From: Nitrospira sp.
GTDB taxonomy: Bacteria; Nitrospirota; Nitrospiria; Nitrospirales; UBA8639
Direction: 5' to 3'
DNA length: 44,821 nucleotides
Assembly: GCA_028819435.1 (NCBI GenBank)
Contig: JAPPLK010000083.1
Location: 1 to 44,821, forward strand
In this document: in pieces, positions 26,148 to 34,135 of the stretch
How the letters are laid out: each line of letters starts with the position of its first letter
How positions within the stretch are numbered: position 1 is the stretch's first letter
The notes under the pieces: model-generated
Told to the model about the DNA's origin: nothing
Database searches by the model: none
What the model saw: the letters and a program-made list of their open reading frames with translations, nothing else
Made by a program: the position numbers and the translations under genes

Positions 26148-26756
26148 ATGAGTGAAGTCGCGTTACTCCAATTGATCGGTCTCACGGTTGTAGGATTCGG
26201 CATCTGTATCCTGCTCTTCATCAAGGCGAAGTTCCTCAGGGTGGTCGGTTTCGTGGTGATCGTATTGGGGACGTTTACCCTGATTGCCTTAGGGGTGCCG
26301 CAGATGCCCTCCCTTCCTCCGGCGATCGAGACCTTTGACATTGCCGAAGTCAAAACGCCGGATGACCTGGCCTCGATCGGTCAAAAGATTTTCTTCAGCA
26401 AAGGCCAATGTGCCTTGTGTCACTCCATCGGCCCCAGTGAATCAGCCCGGTGCCCGGATTTGAAAGGCATCGGGGCAAAACTCGCGCCGGAATTCATCTA
26501 TGAAAGCCTCACCGACCCGCAAGCCTATATTTATCTCGATTTCAGGCATGAAGGTCTGCCCAAGGAATATCCGGCACGGATGCCCTATATCCATAAGAAT
26601 CCGATTGCCTTGTCGCAACAAGAGATTTATTCGGTCATTTCCTTTCTCCAGAAAATGAGCGGGGAACCCATTAGCATCAAGGTCGAAGACGTGATGAATA
26701 TCGGCAAGGAAAGCGAGGTGGAAGTCGCTTCCCTCACCGTCAATGGAGCACCTTAA
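26148..26756 (+). CDS. Membrane-anchored monohaem cytochrome c (CALCH)
   Basis: 202 aa. Two N-terminal hydrophobic helices (about 6-24 and 29-48: LIGLTVVGFGICILLFIKA then VVGFVVIVLGTFTLIALGV) anchor the protein. The haem site CALCH is at 88-92, with a Met candidate in ARMPYI. The sequence after the haem has GPSESARCPDLKGIGAKLAPEF, a common cytochrome c pattern. It follows the second CydA-like gene by 64 bases and precedes another c-type gene by 15. Probably it carries electrons to or from the bd-like subunit. Confidence 0.88.
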   Translation: MSEVALLQLIGLTVVGFGICILLFIKAKFLRVVGFVVIVLGTFTLIALGVPQMPSLPPAIETFDIAEVKTPDDLASIGQKIFFSKGQCALCHSIGPSESARCPDLKGIGAKLAPEFIYESLTDPQAYIYLDFRHEGLPKEYPARMPYIHKNPIALSQQEIYSVISFLQKMSGEPISIKVEDVMNIGKESEVEVASLTVNGAP

Positions 26757-26771
26757 CCAAAAGGGTGAACG

Positions 26772-27497
26772 ATGAAAGGTCCTCTTGCGAAAACGGCTAT
26801 CCTGTTGGTGGGAATGTACGTGTTTCTTAAGTTCATACTCCCATTGTTTACGGCACCGCTCCCGGCCAGCTTGATTTTTCTCTACTTGGCCCTGACCTTT
26901 GCTTCCGCAATGATTTTCTACACCATGAGTGGGGGAAGCCTCGATGAATTCATGGGGCCGGTTGGGCGATTCCTCACCGGCTCGGGGCAGGTGGGAATTG
27001 CCGGAACCGCGCGCATCCTGGTGTTCGTGTTGTTTCCCTTGTTGGTGGGATGGCAGACGTACACCCGGCTTGCCCCAAGCGATATGCCGCCTGCGGAAAA
27101 TCGAACCATTCATCCCGCGCCTCCTGGCGAGTTCGTCGGGTTGGCCAACCCGTATCCGAGGACGCCGGAAAACATCATGATGGGAAAAGGTTTATATGCG
27201 GCGTTTTGTTCGCCCTGTCATGGAGCCAATTTCGACGGGAAAGGCCCGGCGGCCGTGGGCTTCAATCCGCCTCCGGCGAATTTCAGCGATCCGGGAACGA
27301 TCGCCCAATTACAGGAATCCTATCTTTTCTGGCGGATCAAGAAAGGCGGCGTCGGGCTTCCGGTTGAAGCGATGCCTTGGAAATCGGCCATGCCGCGCTG
27401 GGAAGTAGAATTGCCGGACGAATGGATCTGGAAAATCATCATGGGTGAATACGACGGTGCCGGCCAGTCTCCACGGACCTGGGAGGAAGAGGAATAG
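26772..27497 (+). CDS. Membrane-anchored monohaem cytochrome c (CSPCH)
   Basis: 241 aa. Three hydrophobic helices at the N-terminus (about 5-23, 30-51 and 76-96, such as LIFLYLALTFASAMIFYTM) are followed by a haem domain with CSPCH at 146-150 and a Met in KSAMPRW. The end is acidic (TWEEEE). The start has an adequate ribosome site (AAGGGTG). It differs from the preceding cytochrome in helix number and haem motif, so it is not a simple duplicate. Its role is inferred from location only. Confidence 0.88.
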   Translation: MKGPLAKTAILLVGMYVFLKFILPLFTAPLPASLIFLYLALTFASAMIFYTMSGGSLDEFMGPVGRFLTGSGQVGIAGTARILVFVLFPLLVGWQTYTRLAPSDMPPAENRTIHPAPPGEFVGLANPYPRTPENIMMGKGLYAAFCSPCHGANFDGKGPAAVGFNPPPANFSDPGTIAQLQESYLFWRIKKGGVGLPVEAMPWKSAMPRWEVELPDEWIWKIIMGEYDGAGQSPRTWEEEE

Positions 27498-27575
27498 GTA
27501 ACGGGGTGAGGTCGCGTCCTCGTAGGTTCAACGATTGTCGGAAACGTCGAAGGGAAGGATCCAAGGAGCAGGAAA

Positions 27576-28412
27576 ATGGGATACATGAAGATCTTCAACG
27601 TCGCGCTTGGACTCACCCTCATGGTGACGGGAGTCGGGGCCTCCTGCGTGTTTGCGAGCGACCCGCCGCCTGAAGGCGAAACCGGAAGCGTGGCCGTTCG
27701 TCTGTTCTTGACGGAGGGAGCCGTCCCTGCGGATGATCCGAATGCCGCCGTGTGGAACACGATCGAGCCTGCGGAATTCAAGTTGGCCCCCCAAGTGCAT
27801 TGGCCGGACCGCATTCAGGAAGTCACGGTGAAGTCCGTGAAGGTTCGCGGGGTCCACAATGGTGAGGATATGGCAATCCTTCTGGAGTATGCCGACCCAT
27901 CTGAAGATGCTGCAGATGCCGCCGCAGTCGAGTTTATGGTTGGTGATAAAATGGCCCACTTCGCCCATGGGCAGGAAATGCTTCAGGTCGAGGGAGGAGA
28001 CGTCAACATCTGGTATTGGAAAAAAGAACACGGCAAAGCCACCGATATGACGGCCAAGGGCTTCAAGACGATTCGTCCGCAGGAAAACCAGAACGTCTCG
28101 GCAACGGGAGCCTGGCAGGATGGAACTTGGCGCGTCGTGTTTTCCCGCCCCTTGCAAACAGGTGATGATCTGGACGTACAAGTGACGCCCGGAGAATGGC
28201 GAAACGTGGCATTCGCGTTTTGGGACGGGGAAATCGTGGATGGAGACGTGAAAGAAAAGGGCTCACAAAAAGCCGTTTCATCATGGTGGTACCTTCGAGC
28301 CGAGCCGCCACCGGACAATTCCATTTATGGATACGTCGTGTTGGGCATCGTGCTTGCTGCCGGCTTTGAGTTTTTCCTGGTGAGAAAAATTCGGAGGGGT
28401 AACGAATCATGA
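27576..28412 (+). CDS. Ethylbenzene-dehydrogenase-gamma-like haem protein with C-terminal anchor
   Basis: 278 aa. A signal peptide (about 1-27, MKIFNVALGLTLMVTGVGAS) leads to a beta-rich domain of the DMSO-reductase/EbdC type, which carries haem b in other enzymes. Typical elements are the start WNTIEPAEFKLAPQ, a middle ILLEYADPS and the late WRNVAFAFWDGE. A membrane helix near 248-268 anchors the C-terminus. Nitrite oxidoreductase gamma subunits belong to the same fold, so this protein may link that enzyme family to the complex, but that is inference. RBS AAGGAGC precedes the ATG. The stop overlaps the next start (ATGA). Confidence 0.8.
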   Translation: MGYMKIFNVALGLTLMVTGVGASCVFASDPPPEGETGSVAVRLFLTEGAVPADDPNAAVWNTIEPAEFKLAPQVHWPDRIQEVTVKSVKVRGVHNGEDMAILLEYADPSEDAADAAAVEFMVGDKMAHFAHGQEMLQVEGGDVNIWYWKKEHGKATDMTAKGFKTIRPQENQNVSATGAWQDGTWRVVFSRPLQTGDDLDVQVTPGEWRNVAFAFWDGEIVDGDVKEKGSQKAVSSWWYLRAEPPPDNSIYGYVVLGIVLAAGFEFFLVRKIRRGNES

Positions 28413-29491
28413 AGGGAGAACAAGGCATGCATCGGGTACTCAGCAAGGTCGCTATCGTGGTCGTCGCGGTGTTTGCCGTGACGAGCGGCTGCGCCTTGTT
28501 TGAAGATGAGCGGACGGCAAAAGGCCGAAAACTCTATCGTCATTACTGCATGCACTGTCACGGCGAAAGCGGACAGCAGCAGGAGGGCTTTAACTGGGGA
28601 AGGATGCCGGACCCACGCCCTCGGGACCTGTCGGAATCCGAAGCGATGTCGACTTTCTCAGACGAAGAAATCTTCAACACAATTTCCCGGGACATGCGCG
28701 ATACCACGTTGCAGGAAGTGCTCGACGATGAAAATTACTTCGCGGTCTCGACCATGCCGACCTTCAAATATACGCTCTCCGAAGAAGAACTCTGGGCCGT
28801 GGTCGGCTACGTGCGAACGCTGCACGGCGGGTCGTTGACGTTTGACGTTGAAGGACGGAAAGCCGAGTTGGAATCCCGGTTCAAGGCGGCCGAGGCGGTC
28901 CATGAGCAAGCCAAACAGTCCATGGATGAAGCCTTGGCAAAACAGGAAGCCGAAGAAGAAGCCAGGGCTGCCGCAGAGGAAGAGGCCGAAGAAGATGACG
29001 AAGACATGGACATGGAAGATGACGAGGACGATCTAGAGGACTACGAAGAGGAAGAAGAGGAAATCGTGCTTCCCGAAGAAGAGGCCTATGAAAAAGTGGC
29101 GGAACAGTTTGAAGCCGCGAAGTCCGCCCTGGAAAATTTCACGAAACGTCCCAGGATGACTCAAATTGCACGTCCCGACTTGACCATGGCGGATCAGGAA
29201 AAAGTCGTCTTGGAAGAAAAAGGCAAAAGCCTGTATTTCAACAAATACGGCTGTAACGGGTGTCATAGTATCGGAGACGTCGGGGGTCTGGTCGGACCGG
29301 CCTTGGACCGTGCCGGCTTCCGTCTCAACGACACCTGGGTCTATCGCTGGGTTCGTTACCCGCAAGGCATGAAAAAGCACACGCGTATGCCGAACTTGGG
29401 ACTTGATGACAATGACGCGCGAGCAGTAACGGCCTATCTCGACACCCTGCGTGCACCAAAACCGGACAAACCCATCCCCCCGCCGGAATAA
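28409..29491 (+). CDS. Dihaem c-type cytochrome lipoprotein with acidic linker
   Basis: 360 aa. Lipobox VTSGC with C28, first haem CMHCH at 47-51 and second haem CNGCH at 282-286. Each haem domain has a late Met (TMPTFKY; TRMPNLG). Between them, from about residue 160 to 240, is a coiled-coil-like and then strongly acidic stretch (EEEAEEDDEDMDMEDDEDD and similar). It is reminiscent of the acidic hinge proteins of mitochondrial complex III, which guide cytochrome c docking; this comparison is only by composition. It overlaps the previous gene by 4 bases and ends the cluster. Confidence 0.9.
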   Translation: MKGEQGMHRVLSKVAIVVVAVFAVTSGCALFEDERTAKGRKLYRHYCMHCHGESGQQQEGFNWGRMPDPRPRDLSESEAMSTFSDEEIFNTISRDMRDTTLQEVLDDENYFAVSTMPTFKYTLSEEELWAVVGYVRTLHGGSLTFDVEGRKAELESRFKAAEAVHEQAKQSMDEALAKQEAEEEARAAAEEEAEEDDEDMDMEDDEDDLEDYEEEEEEIVLPEEEAYEKVAEQFEAAKSALENFTKRPRMTQIARPDLTMADQEKVVLEEKGKSLYFNKYGCNGCHSIGDVGGLVGPALDRAGFRLNDTWVYRWVRYPQGMKKHTRMPNLGLDDNDARAVTAYLDTLRAPKPDKPIPPPE

Positions 29492-29502
29492 AACGAAGGA
29501 AA

Positions 29503-29540
29503 CCCTCTCCCCATCGTGGGAGAGGGCTAGGGTGAGGGGG
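29503..29540. terminator. Hairpin repeat, copy 1, between convergent genes
   Basis: CCCTCTCCC (29503-29511) pairs with GGGAGAGGG (29518-29526) over a 6-base loop, followed by CTAGGGTGAGGGGG. It lies 11 bases after the cytochrome cluster stop and before the end of the convergent ubiA gene. The stem could end transcription, though it lacks a T-run. A second copy is at 30533-30571. Confidence 0.6.
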
Positions 29541-29592
29541 CCTGACAGAACGAGTATGTCTGGGCGCAAAAGCGTAACCCGACAGCGTACGC

Positions 29593-30480
29593 CTACAGTG
29601 TTCCTACCCAAATCCCGAACAAAATAAAAAGGCCGATGACCGTGTGTTGTTTGAACATGGAAAACGCCTCAAAGGGAGAAACCTCACCTCGCAGTCTCCA
29701 GACTTGTTGACTCAAAAACCCTGCGACTCCGGCGAGTCCCGCATAAAACACCGCATTCAGATTTTCCAGCCAACCCGCCGTTGCCAAGAGTCCCAGCATG
29801 ACCGTCTCGATGATGCCCACGGCGACCCATACGTGAGAACCAAACAGAATCGCCGATGAGTTCACCCCGATACGAAGATCATCCTCAACGTCCTGAAGCG
29901 CATAAATGGTATCGTAGGCCAAAGCCCAACAAATCGTCGCGGTAAAAAGCAACCACGTCGCAGGGTCAAGTTGATTGCGAACGGCTGCCCAAGCCATCAC
30001 GGCTCCCCAACCAAATGCCAGTCCGAGAAACAATTGAGGGACACGAAAGAACCGTTTCGTAAAGGGATAGATCGTGGCCAATGCCAAGGCGACCGGGCCG
30101 AGTCGTATGGCCAGCGGATTCAGGAACAACAGGAGGCTTACGGCTATGGCAAGGAGAACGCCGAGGAACAGGATGGCGTGCCAGGGGCGAAGGGCTCCAC
30201 TGGCGAGAGGCCGGGTTTGGGTGCGGGTGACTTGCCGGTCGAATGATCGATCAGCCAAATCATTAATAATGACTCCGGCGCTTCGCATGATGAACGATCC
30301 CGCAATGAAAAGAACGACCAACAGGCCTGATGGATGGCCCATTGACGCCAGGACCAGCGCCCACAAGGTTGGAATCATAAGCAGGAGAGTGCCCGTTTGA
30401 TTCGCAAGCCTGATCAGGGAGCACAGGTGAACAAGGAGGGGAATCGATGCCGGAGCAGGTTTGCCAGCAGGGAAGGACAT
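29593..30480 (-). CDS. ubiA: UbiA-family prenyltransferase (4-hydroxybenzoate type)
   Basis: 295 aa with about eight membrane helices. It transfers a polyprenyl chain to an aromatic acid in the membrane. The first aspartate motif is N73-D74-x-x-D77-x-x-x-D81 (NDLADRSFD), and the second is around D190-D201 (YALQDVEDD). The pattern is closest to 4-hydroxybenzoate polyprenyltransferase. A menaquinone-type substrate cannot be ruled out, because many Nitrospirota use menaquinone. It is convergent with the respiratory cluster. Reverse-strand start CAT at 30478-30480. Confidence 0.88.
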   Translation of the reverse strand: MSFPAGKPAPASIPLLVHLCSLIRLANQTGTLLLMIPTLWALVLASMGHPSGLLVVLFIAGSFIMRSAGVIINDLADRSFDRQVTRTQTRPLASGALRPWHAILFLGVLLAIAVSLLLFLNPLAIRLGPVALALATIYPFTKRFFRVPQLFLGLAFGWGAVMAWAAVRNQLDPATWLLFTATICWALAYDTIYALQDVEDDLRIGVNSSAILFGSHVWVAVGIIETVMLGLLATAGWLENLNAVFYAGLAGVAGFLSQQVWRLRGEVSPFEAFSMFKQHTVIGLFILFGIWVGTL

Positions 30481-30532
30481 CGTTTCACGGTAGCGGAGAA
30501 ATAAAATTCATGTCAATCATGCCCTGATGGCT

Positions 30533-30571
30533 CCCTCTCCCCGCTGGTGGGAGAGGGTTGGGGTGAGGGGG
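30533..30571. repeat. Hairpin repeat, copy 2, upstream of ubiA
   Basis: CCCTCTCCC (30533-30541) pairs with GGGAGAGGG (30549-30557), then TTGGGGTGAGGGGG. Copy 1 (29503-29540) has the same stem and a nearly identical tail in the same orientation, so ubiA lies between two direct copies of the unit. Confidence 0.7.
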
Positions 30572-30579
30572 ACCGTCAG

Positions 30580-30608
30580 TTGACACGGCCCGTTTCAGAA
30601 AATAAGAT
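30580..30608 (+). promoter_or_regulatory. Candidate promoter for tRNA-Thr
   Basis: TTGACA (30580-30585), 17-base spacer, TAAGAT (30603-30608). It lies about 55 bases before the tRNA and just after the hairpin repeat. The -35 box is perfect, the -10 box matches 4 of 6. Confidence 0.55.
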
Positions 30609-30665
30609 GGCCGTCGGGTTGGAAACAGCCGTCTCCCGCCACGTTCACGATACGTTCTCTCCAAG

Positions 30666-30740
30666 GCCGGCGTAGCTCAGTGGTAGAGCAGCTGATTCGT
30701 AATCAGCAGGTCGGTGGTTCAATCCCACTCGCCGGCTCCA
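30666..30740 (+). tRNA. tRNA-Thr (CGT)
   Basis: Acceptor arms GCCGGCG (30666-30672) and CGCCGGC (30730-30736), discriminator T and encoded CCA. The anticodon stem GCTGA/TCAGC encloses TTCGTAA, with CGT at 30698-30700. A tRNA end near accessory genes could serve as an integration target, but I saw no integrase or second copy of its 3' end. Confidence 0.95.
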
Positions 30741-30891
30741 TACATTGCGCCAGTGGATGCCCCCAATCCATTGGGGCCTATTCAAGAATAACACTTGCAA
30801 TAGACGGAAAATATGGCATGATATAGCTGAGATGGCTTCGTAACGATGGTTTGGTTCAGTCTTCATGCATCGCGCGGGAAAAGAGGTGTCG

Positions 30892-31164
30892 ATGAAATTA
30901 AAATCCGGCAATTTTGTCGTCTATCAGAAAGAGAAAACCTCGACCCATCCCAGTCTGCGAGCCGAAAAGGTCTTTCCCGCTCGACACGGTGACACCTATT
31001 CCTACGTGATCAGGAAATTCTGGAAGGTGCTCAGGGTCTTTGATGACGAGACGATTGAAGTCGAAACCCGTCGCGGGAAACGCCGGACTTTAGTGTGTGG
31101 TGATCATCGTATGCGCAAAGCCGGACTCTGGCAACGGTTGTTCTTCAAAGATCGGTTTTTTTGA
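30892..31164 (+). CDS. Conserved hypothetical protein, about 90 aa
   Basis: Basic, soluble protein starting MKLKSGNFVVYQKEK. It has the recognisable block HGDTYSYVIRKFWKV, then VETRRGKRRTLV and the ending RKAGLWQRLFFKDRFF. Proteins with this pattern occur in several proteobacteria as uncharacterised genes; the fold looks like a small beta-barrel. GAGGTG precedes the ATG, which is better placed than the upstream ATG at 30865. No function is claimed. It is a lone gene after tRNA-Thr. Confidence 0.75.
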   Translation: MKLKSGNFVVYQKEKTSTHPSLRAEKVFPARHGDTYSYVIRKFWKVLRVFDDETIEVETRRGKRRTLVCGDHRMRKAGLWQRLFFKDRFF

Positions 31165-31186
31165 AGACCGCGCCTTCGTGCAGGGC

Positions 31187-31441
31187 TTAGGTGTCCGAGT
31201 GTTTTTTACCTGACCCCAGTGCGGCAAACAGGACGCCTCCGACCAACACTCCAACCACAAACACCATACCGAAAGTCAAACCCGTTTGCACTTCAGACAA
31301 ATTACGGAGCAGTGTGTTTAACAACGGAGACGGGGGGATATTGACGTGCCCTTCCCAGCCCAAGGCTTCATCAATGGTGGGGTTTTCTGCCGACGGCTGA
31401 TGGTCGGCCTGATTCATCGAACCTGAAGTAAAAGAGGTCAT
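31187..31441 (-). CDS. Small single-pass membrane protein, 84 aa
   Basis: The N-terminal half is polar (MTSFTSGSMNQADHQPSAEN). The C-terminal half contains one membrane helix, about 56-76 (GLTFGMVFVVGVLVGGVLFA), followed by GSGKKHSDT. The gene has GGAGCGAG before its ATG, which supports translation. No family recognised. It is convergent with the gene at 30892 and follows the LapA-like gene on the same strand. Confidence 0.6.
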   Translation of the reverse strand: MTSFTSGSMNQADHQPSAENPTIDEALGWEGHVNIPPSPLLNTLLRNLSEVQTGLTFGMVFVVGVLVGGVLFAALGSGKKHSDT

Positions 31442-31495
31442 AATGCTCGCTCCATTTGAGCTGAATTGTCGTTGACAGATTACGCCAATATGGTG

Positions 31496-31777
31496 TCAGG
31501 CTCGTAGGTCCGTGTCAAGGTCCCGTTGTTGCGTACTTTCCAACTCCGTCACCCGTTTATTGAGTTCCGCAATTTCCTTTGATTTCCGAATACGCGCCGG
31601 CATGGAAGCCAGGATATGAATCACGATGCCCAGGCAAAGGGTGGCCAGCAACACCAGGACGAGCGACCCTTCAAACGTCCACTTGAAAAATGTAATGGAA
31701 ATCGTTTGATCGTTCTGGAGAGAAAAGGCAACGGTAAAAAAAAGAAGAACGAGGGTCGCAATTAATGGAAAGGGCAT
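31496..31777 (-). CDS. LapA/DUF1049-domain membrane protein
   Basis: 93 aa. Two membrane helices (about 2-20, PFPLIATLVLLFFTVAFSL, and 35-57) frame the motif QNDQTISITFF, which is the LapA domain pattern. A cytoplasmic coiled-coil tail follows (RKSKEIAELNKRVTELEST). In E. coli the family assists lipopolysaccharide assembly. The open frame extends upstream to 31945, but the extra residues look non-coding, so I took the inner ATG. Probably forms an operon with the 84-aa gene downstream. Confidence 0.8.
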   Translation of the reverse strand: MPFPLIATLVLLFFTVAFSLQNDQTISITFFKWTFEGSLVLVLLATLCLGIVIHILASMPARIRKSKEIAELNKRVTELESTQQRDLDTDLRA

Positions 31778-32100
31778 TGGTCGGCACCCATGGCCGTATC
31801 GTGAAATGTTTCTTGAGTATATACCGAATGGGCCATTGACGTACACCCCGCAGCAAAAGAAATCCGGATTCCAGGATGCACGGCCCCGTCCTCCACGGAG
31901 GTTCGCGGGAGATGAAACTTCCATCGAATCCTGGCCGAACGACAAGAGCCGGGAGTAGGGGGCCTGGTCAAGCCCCCAGCTTCCTAGCTGGTATCCCGTA
32001 TAAATCCTGCTGCTGGAATCGGAAGATCAGGGTAAAATAGCTAAACCTCAAAACTTCATGTGACTTTGTAAATTAAGCCGATATGTGAGAGAAAGAGTAT
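31778..32100. other. Intergenic stretch at the left edge of the accessory insert
   Basis: 323 bases with no gene I trust. A hairpin GGGGGC/GCCCCC (31958-31963 with 31972-31977) lacks a T-run. After about 31990 the sequence becomes more AT-rich, as in the inserted genes, so the left boundary of the insert may be close. The start of the next gene has GAGAGAAAGAG upstream. Confidence 0.4.
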
Positions 32101-33030
32101 ATGCTTAAGCTGACAAAATCCGCACAACGCGAAGGAAAGGCTGCATTTTCGAAGGCATTACGGGTTTTTGTCCGGAAGATGGGCGAGCACGTCAGCGCAG
32201 ACGACGGCGAATGGACCGTTAAGGGCTTCATTGATATTTACCGGAATATCTATACTATCAGTTCAGACACAAAGATCATCTCGAAAATTCTCGAAATTCA
32301 TCTATTTCCTAAAATCCTTCAGTTCGCTTAGGAACATGGCTACTCCATTGTACTAGCGGAACATCAGAACTGGTACCCCGACCTGAGCTTCGTCAGTCAG
32401 GAGAATGCCCGCTTCAAGATAGCCGTCGATTTAAAGACGACCTATCGCGACCCTGAATTTCCCGGACACGTTAATGGATTCACGCTTGGCAGTCACGGAT
32501 CTTACTTCAGAGATCGGACATCGACGAAGAACATCCAATTCCCATATAGTGACTATGCCGGGCATTTCTGTCTCGGCATAATCTACACCAGATCTGACGC
32601 CAAGGATGTTGACGAGACTGAAGTTATCAACGTTCGTGAGCTTGAGGAAGGCGAAGCAGATTCTCACCGTGTAGGGCAACGTTCCGTAACAACCATGGAA
32701 AATCTTCGCTCGATTGCGTCGGTGATTAGGGATTTTCAGTTTTTCGTCTGCGAGAAATGGCAACTGGCCAGCGACCGACAGGGGTTCGGTAATACCGCTA
32801 ATATTGGATCCATCACCGCCATCAATGATATTTTGAGAGGCAATGGCATCTTTGCGAAGCTGGGTGAGGAATGGTTTGATGAATACTGGATGAATTATGG
32901 CGTCACAACGATGAAGAAGGGCCGGAAAGCGATACCAATCAGGAAATTGGAAGATTTCGTTGAATTCAAAGGCGGAGATAAGAAACTCATCGTTCCCATT
33001 GAGACGAAGAGAAGGAAGAGAAGCACGTGA
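32101..33030 (+). pseudogene. EcoRV-like type II restriction endonuclease interrupted by one TAG
   Basis: Frame 32101-33030 is open except for one TAG at 32329-32331, codon 77. Both sides match EcoRV: YTISSDTKIISKILEI before it, and EHGYSIV, VDLKTTY, TLGSHGSYFR, TKNIQFPYSDY, NTANIGSI and WFDEYWMNY after it. The catalytic set is intact as D94, D110 and K112, with the same spacing as EcoRV D74, D90 and K92. The TAG stands where EcoRV has a Glu (AEKHGY), so a GAG-to-TAG change would explain it. As read, only 76 residues are made. Downstream is a Dam-type methyltransferase whose ATG overlaps this stop (TGATG). Sequencing error and readthrough remain possible. Confidence 0.88.
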
Positions 33031-33968
33031 TGCGCGTCGTCATCCCTCCCATCAAGAGCCAAGGGATCAAAACCAAATTGGTGCCGTGGATACAGGCCCT
33101 CGTGCCCGACGTTGAGGGACGGTGGATAGAGCCTTTTTTGGGAACGGGCGTCGTTGCCTTTAACGTGGGCTTTAAGCGTGCCCTGCTCAGCGACACCAAT
33201 CCTCACATTGTTCGTTTCTATCGGCAAATCCAAAGGGGTATGCTTTGCCCTGCTCGTATCCGCTTCTATCTTGAAGAAGAAGGGGAACGACTTCGACGGT
33301 CCAGCCGCAATGGGTACGATCACTTCAACGCCATAAAGGAGCGTTTCAATCGAGATCACAATCCACTGGATTTCCTCTTTCTATCCAGAGCAGGCTTCAA
33401 TGGCATGATGCGATTCAACAAAAAAGGCGAATGGAATATTCCGTTTTGCCAGAAACCCGAGCGCTTCAGCCGATCTTACGTCACCAAGATCGTCAACCAA
33501 GTCCGCGACGTTGCCTGTCTGATTCAACCGGAGTGGACGTTTCTGACGGCGTCGTTCGAAGACGTGATACGACAGGCGACCAGCGGCGACATCATCTACT
33601 GCGATCCACCTTACGCCGGCCGGTACGTCGATTACTACAACGGCTGGACTGAAGACGACGAAACTCATCTCTTCGAATTGCTTTCTTCAACTCAGGCACG
33701 ATTCATCCTATCGACGTGGCATCACAACGACTATAGGCAAAACACAATGTTGGAGCGTTATTGGAACCGTTTCAACGTCGTCACCCGCGATCATTTCTAC
33801 TACTCAGGCGGCAAGCTCGAAAACAGGCGATCTATCGTCGAGGCATTGGTATTTAACTTCACTGCCGCCATCGAGAAGCACAATCATGGCCTCGAACTCA
33901 AACCGGAGCAGATGCTGCTGCTTGAAGAACGCAGCCGATACATTACCCGCCAATTGTCTCGACCATAA
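33030..33968 (+). CDS. Dam-family N6-adenine DNA methyltransferase
   Basis: 312 aa, SAM-dependent methyltransferase (MT-A70-unrelated, D12/Dam class). The SAM-binding start is EPFLGTGVVAFN and the catalytic motif is DPPY at 192-195 followed by AGR. The block GFNGMMRFNKKGEWNIPF is typical of Dam-type enzymes. The partner of EcoRV is of the same class, so this is probably the protecting methylase of the broken gene upstream; GATATC is the likely target by analogy. ATG 33030 overlaps the endonuclease stop; a GTG one codon earlier is possible. It appears intact. Confidence 0.93.
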   Translation: MRVVIPPIKSQGIKTKLVPWIQALVPDVEGRWIEPFLGTGVVAFNVGFKRALLSDTNPHIVRFYRQIQRGMLCPARIRFYLEEEGERLRRSSRNGYDHFNAIKERFNRDHNPLDFLFLSRAGFNGMMRFNKKGEWNIPFCQKPERFSRSYVTKIVNQVRDVACLIQPEWTFLTASFEDVIRQATSGDIIYCDPPYAGRYVDYYNGWTEDDETHLFELLSSTQARFILSTWHHNDYRQNTMLERYWNRFNVVTRDHFYYSGGKLENRRSIVEALVFNFTAAIEKHNHGLELKPEQMLLLEERSRYITRQLSRP

Positions 33969-34098
33969 CACCGTCGTCGAGATAAAAAAGTCTGGTGTGA
34001 CCAACACTCCAATGCTTGTGGCTGTAAAAGCCGAGTAAAAAATACGAAACACGCATTATTTTCAAAAAAGGAATCGTTGTTGTCGATGATCGACGATT

Positions 34099-34128
34099 TT
34101 GAAGTCCATGAAAGCAAGATGTTATAGA
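34099..34128 (+). promoter_or_regulatory. Candidate promoter directly abutting the 34136 gene
   Basis: TTGAAG (34099-34104) and TATAGA (34123-34128) with an 18-base spacer. Transcription would begin at about 34135-34136, the first base of the ATG, giving a leaderless message. A perfect 6-base inverted repeat GTCGATGATCGAC (34082-34094) lies just upstream and may be an operator. Seen by eye only. Confidence 0.35.
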
Positions 34129-34135
34129 GCTAAAC

